Source: Candidatus Peribacteria bacterium (GTDB lineage: Bacteria; Patescibacteriota; Gracilibacteria; Peribacterales; Peribacteraceae). From it: a stretch of 38,672 nt of DNA. The stretch is from assembly GCA_009691305.1 (NCBI GenBank), contig SICS01000007.1, positions 1 to 38,672 on the forward strand. Direction: 5' to 3'. This document shows positions 1 to 6,712 of the stretch, in pieces. The translations under genes and the position numbers were made by a program. Position 1 is the stretch's first letter. The number at the start of each line of letters is the position of its first letter. The notes under the pieces are model-generated. The model did not search any database, had not been told where the DNA came from, and worked only from the letters and a program-made list of their open reading frames with translations.

Positions 1-737
1 GGAAAGACCACCACTGCCCTCCACATTCTCCTCCATCTCGAAGGCTCTTGGACGAAACGCCACAGCCATTCCAGACCGATGCTGCGGATGAAGGCCGGGG
101 CACGCTTGCGGACGCCCGCGAGGAAGTCGAACGTGCCTCCCACGCCCATCGCGACCCGGACGGACGGCATTTTCGAAAGATGCTCGGCGATCCAGAGGTC
201 CTGCTTGGGCGCGCCGAAGGCAACGAGGAGCAGATGCGGCTGCGAGGCGTTGATGCCACGGAGGATGTCGTCGGTGTATTCCGCTTTCGGGTTGCCGCTG
301 AAGGTTCCGGCGACGGTGAGGTGGGGATTTGTTGATTGAAGGACTGCCGCAGCCTTCTCCGCCACCCCTGGGGCGGCTCCCAGAAGGAAGACGGGATGGG
401 TCTCATCCAATGACTGGCACAGCGCCTGCACAGTATCGACCCCCGTGACCCGCTCCGGGAGACGCTGCCCCTTCAGGCGCGCGGCAAAGAGGAGCCCTTG
501 GCTGTCCGGGAGATTCAGCGCGCTCTTTCTGAGCGCATCGGCGAACGGTGGATTCGTCGTCGCTTCCACCAGCATCTCGTTGTTTGGCGTCATCACATGC
601 CTGCCCACCGTAGCTCCGTGAGGAGCGGAGATGGGATGCGCCCCGCCCTCCCGCAGGAAGCTCTGAAGCATGCCGACGGCCTCACCCATCGTGACGGCAT
701 CGATAGGGACCCCGAGGAGGGAGATTCGTGAAGACAT
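1..737 (-). CDS. WecG/TagA/CpsF family glycosyltransferase, 3'-truncated by the window edge
   Basis: Translating the complement from the ATG at 737 gives an open frame running off the left edge (245 full codons). It begins MSSRISLLGVPIDAVTMGEA and carries family signatures: a NNEMLVEA-type acceptor-site segment, the stretch LLLVAFGAPKQDLWI, and the hallmark MGVGGTFDFLAGVRKRAP followed by GLEWLWRFVQEPSRWRR. Members transfer N-acetylmannosaminuronic acid or ManNAc to a lipid-linked sugar for cell-surface polymers at the inner face of the membrane. Length before the edge is almost the whole domain (about 240 residues usual), so little is missing. A -10-like TAATCT lies at 751-746, 8 nt before the ATG, suggesting a leaderless transcript. 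The gene is divergent from the lipoprotein at 779. Family assignment is firm; the exact sugar is not readable. Confidence 0.93.
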   Translation of the reverse strand, partial: MSSRISLLGVPIDAVTMGEAVGMLQSFLREGGAHPISAPHGATVGRHVMTPNNEMLVEATTNPPFADALRKSALNLPDSQGLLFAARLKGQRLPERVTGVDTVQALCQSLDETHPVFLLGAAPGVAEKAAAVLQSTNPHLTVAGTFSGNPKAEYTDDILRGINASQPHLLLVAFGAPKQDLWIAEHLSKMPSVRVAMGVGGTFDFLAGVRKRAPAFIRSIGLEWLWRFVQEPSRWRRMWRAVVVF

Positions 738-745
738 TGGATATC

Positions 746-767
746 AGATTATCAGAGTTCTGATACT
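746..767. promoter_or_regulatory. Divergent promoter region with palindromic operator candidate
   Basis: The 41-bp gap between two divergent start codons contains TATCAGA-GT-TCTGATA (750-765), a perfect 7-bp inverted repeat with a 2-bp centre. It overlaps the -10-like TAATCT of the leftward gene (751-746) and the GATACT of the rightward gene (762-767). The arrangement would suit a dimeric repressor controlling both genes. The palindrome is seen directly; the regulatory role is inferred. Confidence 0.4.
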
Positions 768-778
768 CTCCGACACGC

Positions 779-1531
779 ATGCGTCCCATTGTCTTCACTG
801 TCCTGGCTTCCCCCCTGCTCTTGCTAACGGCATGCGTGGCTCCCCCACGCGCCAGCGTCCAGCAGGAATCCTCATTTGCATCATCTTCGCAGATGGCAGC
901 GGAAACCGCATCGTCCTCAACCCAGGGCGACCTCTTTGCGATGATGCCGTTCCGCAGTTCCAAACCGAAGAATACGGGCACGGGCGGGATGGTGTCACGG
1001 ATTGCCGACCGCGGGATCCTGGAAATCGGCATGGCGAACGCACCGTTGGAGCTGACAGTCTTCACTCATTACTCGTGCCGCTACTGCCAAGAATTCTCTC
1101 GGGACCTGTTGCCGCGATTGAAGGAGGAATTTGTGAATGATGGGATGCTCCGCGTCCGCTTCGTCCCCACTCCCCTCAAGAAATATCCAAACTCCGCGCT
1201 CGAGGCCTCCGCCATTCTCTGCGCGAGCGTGCTGGGGAAGGGTAACGAGATGCATGCGGCCATGACAACGGCCAAACTGCGTGACCGAAAGTCACTGATC
1301 ACGTTGGCGATCTCCTTGAAGATCCCCGCAGCGGACTTCACGAAGTGTCTGGCTGCGAAGGAGACGAAGAAACTCCTCGCGCAGCAGCAAGCATTGGTCA
1401 CCGAACGCAACGTCACCCTGATCCCGACGTTCATCCTCACATCAGCAGCAACTGCGAGTGGTGAAACCATCACAGGGCTCCCCTCCTACGCAGATTTGAG
1501 GGGGTGGATCCGCAAAGAAATCACTGATTAA
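779..1531 (+). CDS. DsbA-like thioredoxin-fold lipoprotein
   Basis: This is a 250-residue protein. Its N terminus is a lipoprotein signal: hydrophobic segment, then LLTAC with the lipidated Cys at 19. A Ser/Thr/Ala-rich linker follows to about residue 65. The thioredoxin-like domain starts near residue 80 and holds the redox motif CRYC (Cys100, Cys103) after FTHYS, and a TLIPTF segment with the cis-proline expected in DsbA/DsbG-type domains. It probably acts outside the membrane in disulfide formation or isomerisation; no DsbB/VKOR partner is visible in the window. It faces trmD tail to tail, with a hairpin between them. The start is the first ATG before the signal peptide; a GATACT -10 lies 11 nt upstream, so the leader is very short. 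Confidence 0.85.
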   Translation: MRPIVFTVLASPLLLLTACVAPPRASVQQESSFASSSQMAAETASSSTQGDLFAMMPFRSSKPKNTGTGGMVSRIADRGILEIGMANAPLELTVFTHYSCRYCQEFSRDLLPRLKEEFVNDGMLRVRFVPTPLKKYPNSALEASAILCASVLGKGNEMHAAMTTAKLRDRKSLITLAISLKIPAADFTKCLAAKETKKLLAQQQALVTERNVTLIPTFILTSAATASGETITGLPSYADLRGWIRKEITD

Positions 1532-1626
1532 ACAAAACAGCACACACAAACCTGGGGGGCCACCGCCCGCCACGGGGGGTGTGGGGGCAGGCGGAGTGGG
1601 CACTGGCGGGCGGAGCGCTTTCTTTG

Positions 1627-1659
1627 CTTCTTTCTTTGTCGCCCTGATAAAGAAAGAAG
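1627..1659. terminator. Perfect 11-bp hairpin between convergent genes
   Basis: CTTCTTTCTTT (1627-1637) pairs perfectly with AAAGAAAGAAG (1649-1659) across an 11-nt loop. It directly abuts the trmD stop codon at 1660-1662 and follows the lipoprotein gene. The AT-only stem is unusual for an intrinsic terminator; it may be a dispersed repeat doubling as a bidirectional terminator. Confidence 0.5.
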
Positions 1660-2355
1660 TTAGCGGAGCTGCTCTTTTCTCCATTGTTCTATCTTCTTAT
1701 GATGCCCACCCAACAGAACATCCGGTACCTTCATCCCACGAAACTCTTCGGGACGCGTGTAGTGGGGATACTCTTTCTTCCGGTCGAGCGCCTTCGAGAA
1801 GCTCTCCTCATGCGCTGATGCCTCTTTGCCGAGAACTCCGGGCAATTGCCTTGCGACGGCATCGATCAACACCATCGCGGGAAGCTCGCCGCCTGTGAGC
1901 ACGTAATTCCCGATGGAAATCTCCTCATCAATCCACCCGTCGATCACCCGCTGGTCGACGCCTTCGTAGTGGCCGCACAGCAACAGCAGATGATCCTTCT
2001 TGGCCAGTTGCTCAACACGCGTCTGCGTCAGTTTCTTTCCTCGAGGGGAGAAATAGATACGATGCGCTTTTGGATTTCGGATTTCGGATTTCGAACCTTT
2101 TTTTCCGTTATCCGTAATCCGCAATCCGCCACTAATCTCTTCTATCGCCGCACTCAAAACATCCACTCGCATCACCATCCCCGCTCCTCCGCCATAGGGG
2201 CTGTCATCGATCTGCTTGTACTTCCCCAGCGCCCATTTGCGAAGATCATGGATATCAATCTTCATCAGTTTGTCATCCTGAGCTCGTCGAAGGATGCTCT
2301 CGGTGAGAGGTCCTGTGAACATTGCCGGGAAGAGGGTGAGGACGTCGATGCGCAT
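1660..2355 (-). CDS. trmD: tRNA (guanine-N1-)-methyltransferase TrmD
   Basis: TrmD methylates guanine 37 of tRNAs, preventing +1 frameshifting. The 231-residue protein shows the family blocks: MRIDVLTLFP start, DDSPYGGGAGMVM, LLLLCGHYEGVDQRV, EISIGNYVLTGGELPAM (SAM-binding trefoil knot), VLGKEAS and PHYTRPEEF. A start 12 codons further upstream is possible but would add a non-homologous tail; the ATG at 2355 is preceded 6 nt away by TATGCT (2367-2362), matching the leaderless pattern of this genome. The segment between VLSAAIEEI and HRIYFSPRGKKL contains about 18 extra residues (GLRITDNGKKGSKSEIRN) encoded by a palindromic repeat at 2072-2130. The early ILRRAQDDK segment also resembles another dispersed repeat (GTCATCCTGAGC type), though RAQ is normal in the family. 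Usual neighbours rpsP, rimM and rplS are absent. Confidence 0.95.
   Translation of the reverse strand: MRIDVLTLFPAMFTGPLTESILRRAQDDKLMKIDIHDLRKWALGKYKQIDDSPYGGGAGMVMRVDVLSAAIEEISGGLRITDNGKKGSKSEIRNPKAHRIYFSPRGKKLTQTRVEQLAKKDHLLLLCGHYEGVDQRVIDGWIDEEISIGNYVLTGGELPAMVLIDAVARQLPGVLGKEASAHEESFSKALDRKKEYPHYTRPEEFRGMKVPDVLLGGHHKKIEQWRKEQLR
2072..2130. repeat. Palindromic repeat inserted in frame in trmD
   Basis: The plus strand reads direct GGATTTCGG copies, a T-run, then TCCGTAATCCGCAATC (2111-2126). The same 16-mer occurs at 12213-12228 inside an unrelated gene. It is in frame, adds about 18 residues to TrmD, and lies between conserved blocks, consistent with insertion into a surface loop. Confidence 0.75.
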
Positions 2356-2384
2356 AGGACCAGCATACAGAAGTAATCGTACTA

Positions 2385-2413
2385 TTGACACAAATATATT
2401 TTAGTATTATAAA
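2385..2413 (+). promoter_or_regulatory. Sigma70-type promoter, leaderless
   Basis: TTGACA (2385-2390), a 17-nt spacer and TATAAA (2408-2413) stand 6 nt before the ATG at 2420. The expected transcription start coincides with or lies next to the start codon. Confidence 0.75.
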
Positions 2414-2419
2414 GTAATT

Positions 2420-3388
2420 ATGAAACAGCAGATGACACCCACCGAGGCACTCAATGTAATTGACCAGTCGTATGCTACAAAGTTCGCAGCGGAGTCCAGT
2501 GGATGGATAGAGATGGGTGCATATGACGTTGTCGCAAAACTAGCCGAGGTAAAAGACGGTCAAATACTGGTGGATATTGGTTCGGCCTTCGGTCCCTTAG
2601 CAGTCGTCATCGCAAATCAACTACAGCGCACCCAACAAGCCGCACGCATCATCTGTGTAGAACGTAGCGCATTCCTAGTGAGAGAATTCATTCAGATATT
2701 AGAGAATGCCCGGCTCCTGACGGGCGCCTACATGATGTGGCAACCTGTCCTGGAAATGAAGGATAATAAATGTCTGGTGACTCGTGATTTCATACTCGAT
2801 ATAAAACAACTAAAAAAATTGAAGATCGACGAACGGAAGAACGGTGTTTGGATCATCTGTGATGATGTGCGTTCGAGAAAAATCCTTGATCATGCACTAC
2901 CGAAAGAAATTGACGCGATGACGTTCACATTCCCCGGTGCGGGGACATCTGCAGCGTATGAGGCTCCATATTGTGCAAAGGGACCGGCGAATGATGCAGA
3001 AATGATGGCAAGTATGCGAACCGTTTCCGATGAGGTACGGCGTGCAACCTATGCACTGGCAAGTGAACGGGTACGTGCAGGAGGACGCTTGGTGGTGGCT
3101 GAGCGTGTACCCCGACCTGAAAATCTCGAAGACAAAGCAAGTGCTTTTGCCACAATGATGATGGACCAATTTTCCCGGAGAATGAAACCATTTGACCGCT
3201 ACTGGGTGGCACACGAGACTGCATTCATAAAGCAAGATGTACGAAATCTTCAAGGACCGTTGCAATGGTCTCTGCAGCTAACACCGAACAGTCGTGAGAT
3301 TCAATTTGATGCTACCAACATGGGTGCAACTGCATTCATTGTCTGTCTTGAAAGAAATGAAGTGCCGTTTGAGCAGCCGACATCCTAA
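2420..3388 (+). CDS. Putative class I SAM-dependent methyltransferase
   Basis: This 322-residue protein has a Rossmann-like N-terminal part: ILVDIGSAFGPLAVVIANQL resembles the glycine-rich SAM-binding motif I, and ICVERSAF has an acidic residue at the end of the second strand as in motif II. WIICDDVRS and GGRLVVAERVPRP may form later strands. I do not recognise a specific family, and the substrate is unknown. Codon use is visibly more AT-rich than in neighbouring genes (many AAA, ATA, GCA), which suggests later acquisition. It has its own strong consensus promoter and faces korB tail to tail with a 4-nt gap. Other SAM-binding or plain Rossmann proteins remain possible. Confidence 0.6.
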   Translation: MKQQMTPTEALNVIDQSYATKFAAESSGWIEMGAYDVVAKLAEVKDGQILVDIGSAFGPLAVVIANQLQRTQQAARIICVERSAFLVREFIQILENARLLTGAYMMWQPVLEMKDNKCLVTRDFILDIKQLKKLKIDERKNGVWIICDDVRSRKILDHALPKEIDAMTFTFPGAGTSAAYEAPYCAKGPANDAEMMASMRTVSDEVRRATYALASERVRAGGRLVVAERVPRPENLEDKASAFATMMMDQFSRRMKPFDRYWVAHETAFIKQDVRNLQGPLQWSLQLTPNSREIQFDATNMGATAFIVCLERNEVPFEQPTS

Positions 3389-3392
3389 TACA

Positions 3393-4289
3393 TCACACCA
3401 ACTCCTCCATAAACTCGCCAACATCAACCTTTCCCACTTCGTCCACGCACTGCGTCTTCTTCCCCTCTCGCGGTTTGAGCCGATCGTAGAAGTTTGGCAC
3501 ATCTTCGCGCTGGTAGAGAATGCCCGTGGCGATTCTCTTTGAGGAATCCATCGCGAGGGCTCTGGCTTTTGCTGCTTCACAGTGCGGATCATGGCCCTCG
3601 GTGTTGGCGTCGTAACATTTCTCGAGCAGGTACTCGTGCGTCGCGAAGTGGTTGTAGGTGGGGCATGCCTGGAGGACATCGACGAAGGCGAAGCCGTGCT
3701 TCTGGTGCTCGATTGCAGCCTTGAAAATCTGCGTGAGCTGCGGGATGTTGCCGCTGAAGCCGCGCGCGACGAAGGTGGGCTCGAGCGAGAAGACAAAGTC
3801 CATCGAGTTGAGCGTGTGCTCCGGCATGCCGTTGGGCGCAGTGTTCATCGGCTGATCCTGCCACGTGAGCGAGCTCGCCTGGCCGGTGGTGAGGCCATAG
3901 TTGGCGTTGTTGTGCAGGATGAAGGTGATGGGGTAATTGCTGCGGATACCGTGCACGAAGTGCCCGATGCCCTCGCTGAAGCTGGCACCATCGCCGCCGA
4001 ACGCGATCACGGGAAGATTCATATTGCTGAGCTTTGCTCCCGCGGCGAACGGGATCACACGACCATGGAGGCCGTGGAAACGGTACCCGGCCAGCTTGTC
4101 AGACCCGTTGCCGTGGCACCCGACATCAAAGCACATCAATGTCTTGGTCGGCTCGATGTGGAGTTCGACCAGTGCGCGCTTGATGGCCGTCCAGATGCCG
4201 TAATCGCCGCAGCCGTCGCACCATGAGCACTGCGTGGCGCAGTGATAGTCCTTCATGGAGGGGCCGGTGGATTGGAGAGGGATGGGCAT
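3393..4289 (-). CDS. korB: 2-oxoacid:ferredoxin oxidoreductase, beta subunit (KorB-like)
   Basis: The 298-residue beta subunit binds thiamine diphosphate. Visible motifs are WCDGCGDYGI near the N terminus (family WCPGCG-type), CFDVGCHGNGSD, HGLHGRVIPFAAGAKLSN, and the TPP/Mg motif GDGASFSEGIGHF with HNNANYGLTTGQ. With KorA it oxidatively decarboxylates a 2-oxoacid (2-oxoglutarate, pyruvate or a branched-chain acid) to its acyl-CoA, passing electrons to ferredoxin or flavodoxin in the cytoplasm. It is the last gene of a three-gene minus-strand run (flavodoxin, korA, korB) with a 9-nt gap after korA. No separate 4Fe-4S delta subunit is seen. Substrate specificity cannot be read from the sequence. 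Confidence 0.9.
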   Translation of the reverse strand: MPIPLQSTGPSMKDYHCATQCSWCDGCGDYGIWTAIKRALVELHIEPTKTLMCFDVGCHGNGSDKLAGYRFHGLHGRVIPFAAGAKLSNMNLPVIAFGGDGASFSEGIGHFVHGIRSNYPITFILHNNANYGLTTGQASSLTWQDQPMNTAPNGMPEHTLNSMDFVFSLEPTFVARGFSGNIPQLTQIFKAAIEHQKHGFAFVDVLQACPTYNHFATHEYLLEKCYDANTEGHDPHCEAAKARALAMDSSKRIATGILYQREDVPNFYDRLKPREGKKTQCVDEVGKVDVGEFMEELV

Positions 4290-4298
4290 GGATATGAG

Positions 4299-6104
4299 TT
4301 ACGGGTTTCGAGTTACGAGTTTCGAGAGATTCGAAAGCAATTCATCATAGAAAAACGGGCGGCCGTCATATTTCAAAATCTTCTCTTTGATGTCGATGCC
4401 GCAGGACATTTTGATCACCATGCCCAGCTGGCCGCCGTGATTGCACTCGACGAGGATCGTCTGCTTGGCCGACTCCATCAGCTTCTCGAGCTTGGCCGTC
4501 TTCATCGGCCAGAGATAGGTGTAATGGAGATAGGCAACCCGTCGATCCCGCGCCCACGAAGGGGCGCTGCTAAGGATATCCATGATCACCCCCTTGTTGC
4601 TCCCCCAAGAGACAATAAGCAGATCAAGATCGTCATTTTTCACTTTTAACTTTTCATTTTTCACTTCCAAGAGCTCAGGCTCAGGAAGCACCCGCTCCAG
4701 AGCTTTCATCTTCTTCATCCGCTTCTCCATCTGAGCGATAGCATTTGCCGATGTCTCGTCGACGGTGCCATCGGCATTGTGCTCATCGCCCTGGGAACAG
4801 AACGTTGCGGCGTCTGCACCGGGGAGCCAGCGAGGAGAGATGCCATCTTTGACTGTGGGATCGTAGCGGTCTGTGCTCTTCAATTTCTTGAGTTCGGCGG
4901 GTGCGGTGACGAGTTTGCCTCGGCGGATCTCCGCCTTCTTCTGGTCGTACGTCGCCTGCGTGAAGAGCGCTTCGGCCGTCTGCTTATCGGTCATCACGAT
5001 CACGGGCGTCTGGAATTCCTCCGCGAGGTTGAACGCCTCGGGCATCAGGTCGAAACAATCCTGCGCGTCACTGACCGAAAGCACGCAGCGGGCAAATTCG
5101 CCGTGCGAGGAACCGATGGCGAGGAGCAGATCCCCCTGAGCAGTCCACGTTGGGAGGCCGGTCCCGGGACCGGGACGCTGCGCAAGGACAAAGACCGACG
5201 GGTTCTCGATGATGCCATTGAGTGAGAGGGTCTCCGTCATCAAGTCGAAGCCTCCGCCGGACGTTCCTGTTGCAGCTCGAGTTCCCATCAACATTGCGCC
5301 GCTCATCACCTGCGCGGCAGTGATTTCATCCTCGGCCTGCTTGATCACCATGCCTGTCCTGTTCTGCTCGTCAGCAATAAAGGAGAGTAACGGTGACGCG
5401 GGTGTCATCGGATACCCGACGTAGAGACGACAACCTGCATGGATGATCCCAAGCCCCATCGCCTGGCTACCTGTGATCAGCATGTGATTCTTCCATTGCG
5501 GTTTTGGAGGTGGGAGTTCAGCGGAGACGTCGACGTCTCCGCTCATTGCGGATTTGGTAAACGCGACCCCTTCATCAATGCATGTGAAGTTCATCTTCAC
5601 CAATTCCTCGCCCTTGTGGCCGAACTGAGCGCGAACAAGCCCCTTGAGGTCATCGATATCGCGCCCGAGAAGCGTCCAGACCACGGAGGTGATAAGGACG
5701 TTGCCCAAGATTGGCTTCCCGTTGATCTTTTTCAGGATGTCCTCGGTTGGGAGATACACCACAGCGATGTTGCGCTTGGTGAGAGTCTTCTGGATTTCCG
5801 GAGAAAATTTCCACATCGGTGTCTGGTGGATGACGATGCCGCCGTCTTTCACTTCATTGATGTTCCTCTCGAGTCCGTGGTGATTAAACGCGACGAGGAT
5901 ATCCACCGTCGTCTCGTTGCTTTCGATTTTTTGATCACTGACGTCGAGCTGGTAACTGGAGTGCCCCCCTTTGATGAGCGACATGTACTCGCGGTACCCG
6001 AACACGCAGTACCCAGCGTGCTTGAGACCCTTGGCGCAAATCTCCCCGACGGAGTTGACGCCTTGCCCCTGCGCGCCGGTGATTTTGAGGGAAATGCGGG
6101 GCAT
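4299..6104 (-). CDS. korA: 2-oxoacid:ferredoxin oxidoreductase, fused gamma-alpha subunit (KorA-like)
   Basis: A 601-residue fusion. Residues about 1-190 are the gamma domain (ITGAQGQGVNSVGEI, YREYMSLIKGGHSSYQL). Residues about 210-600 are the alpha domain (YVGYPMTPASPLL, AEDEITAAQVMSGAMLMG, ATGTSGGGFDLMTE). The start MPRISLKI at 6104 lies 1 nt from the flavodoxin stop, so the two are translationally linked; an upstream extension would enter the flavodoxin gene. Two repeats lie in the gene: an AT-rich run encoding EVKNEKLKVKNDD (4633-4668) between helices of the alpha domain, and a CGAAACTCGTAACTCG-type repeat forming the C-terminal codons and stop. It supplies acyl-CoA, possibly for the ADP-forming synthetase at 8810. 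Confidence 0.92.
   Translation of the reverse strand: MPRISLKITGAQGQGVNSVGEICAKGLKHAGYCVFGYREYMSLIKGGHSSYQLDVSDQKIESNETTVDILVAFNHHGLERNINEVKDGGIVIHQTPMWKFSPEIQKTLTKRNIAVVYLPTEDILKKINGKPILGNVLITSVVWTLLGRDIDDLKGLVRAQFGHKGEELVKMNFTCIDEGVAFTKSAMSGDVDVSAELPPPKPQWKNHMLITGSQAMGLGIIHAGCRLYVGYPMTPASPLLSFIADEQNRTGMVIKQAEDEITAAQVMSGAMLMGTRAATGTSGGGFDLMTETLSLNGIIENPSVFVLAQRPGPGTGLPTWTAQGDLLLAIGSSHGEFARCVLSVSDAQDCFDLMPEAFNLAEEFQTPVIVMTDKQTAEALFTQATYDQKKAEIRRGKLVTAPAELKKLKSTDRYDPTVKDGISPRWLPGADAATFCSQGDEHNADGTVDETSANAIAQMEKRMKKMKALERVLPEPELLEVKNEKLKVKNDDLDLLIVSWGSNKGVIMDILSSAPSWARDRRVAYLHYTYLWPMKTAKLEKLMESAKQTILVECNHGGQLGMVIKMSCGIDIKEKILKYDGRPFFYDELLSNLSKLVTRNP
4633..4668. repeat. AT-rich repeat inside korA
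   Basis: Near-tandem units of the CATTTTTCAC / CTTTTAACTTTT type form a 36-nt AT-rich tract in an otherwise GC-rich gene. It is in frame, encoding a Lys/Glu/Asn-rich segment. Composition alone marks it as inserted or expanded. Confidence 0.65.
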
Positions 6105-6105
6105 G

Positions 6106-6564
6106 TTATGGACGGATCCATGTGAGGAATTTTTCGCTCCATTTCCTGATCTTCTCCTCCTGCCCGTAGGGCTCGTTAATGACCACAAGGGCGTCACCCA
6201 AGACTTTGCCGCCGTGCTTCTGGATGAAGTTCCGCAAATGTTCGCCCGCGCGGGAGGTGTAGAAGTAGCGGTCATCACCCAGCGCGATGATGGCGACGTT
6301 CTTGCCCTTCAGGTCGACGTCTTTTGCCGGCCCGTGCACGAACGTGTGCATATGGGGGTTGAGTTGGCCTTCGATGCCGCCCGTGTTCCATGTGCCGCTG
6401 CCGAGAATCAGGAAATCGGCCTTCATCAAATCCTCCGGCTTTGCCAGGTCGACCAACCCTTTCGTGACGATCACTCCTGCTTTCTGCAAAAGAGGGATCA
6501 GCGTGTCCACGACGTATTCCGTATGTCCGCTGGTAGAGGCGTAGATGATGTGGACGGAAGACAC
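6106..6564 (-). CDS. Flavodoxin family protein
   Basis: A short-chain flavodoxin of about 152 residues. It begins SSVHIIYASTSGHTEYVVDTL, where the T/S-x-T/S-G-x-T FMN-phosphate loop (STSGHTE) follows the first strand. LILGSGTWNTGGIEGQL and ALGDDRYFYTSRAGEHL are the second and third FMN-contacting loops. The GTG at 6564 is chosen because TACAAT (6576-6571) sits 6 nt upstream; the open frame extends to 6738 but that part contains a palindromic repeat (CCTGCCTG-TCC-GGCAGGCAGG, about 6598-6618) and no homology. As first gene of the run with korA and korB it is probably the electron acceptor of the 2-oxoacid oxidoreductase, in place of ferredoxin. Confidence 0.88.
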   Translation of the reverse strand: MSSVHIIYASTSGHTEYVVDTLIPLLQKAGVIVTKGLVDLAKPEDLMKADFLILGSGTWNTGGIEGQLNPHMHTFVHGPAKDVDLKGKNVAIIALGDDRYFYTSRAGEHLRNFIQKHGGKVLGDALVVINEPYGQEEKIRKWSEKFLTWIRP

Positions 6565-6712
6565 GCAGGGATTGTACCTGTGGATCGGCGAAAACGCCTG
6601 CCTGTCCGGCAGGCAGGGAAAATTGACATCGCACATAATGCACGTGCGGTAGGCGCAGCCCTCCTCCTCGAAACGCCGTTTTTCCGCTATAATAAGAAGA
6701 TTTACAGCACAT

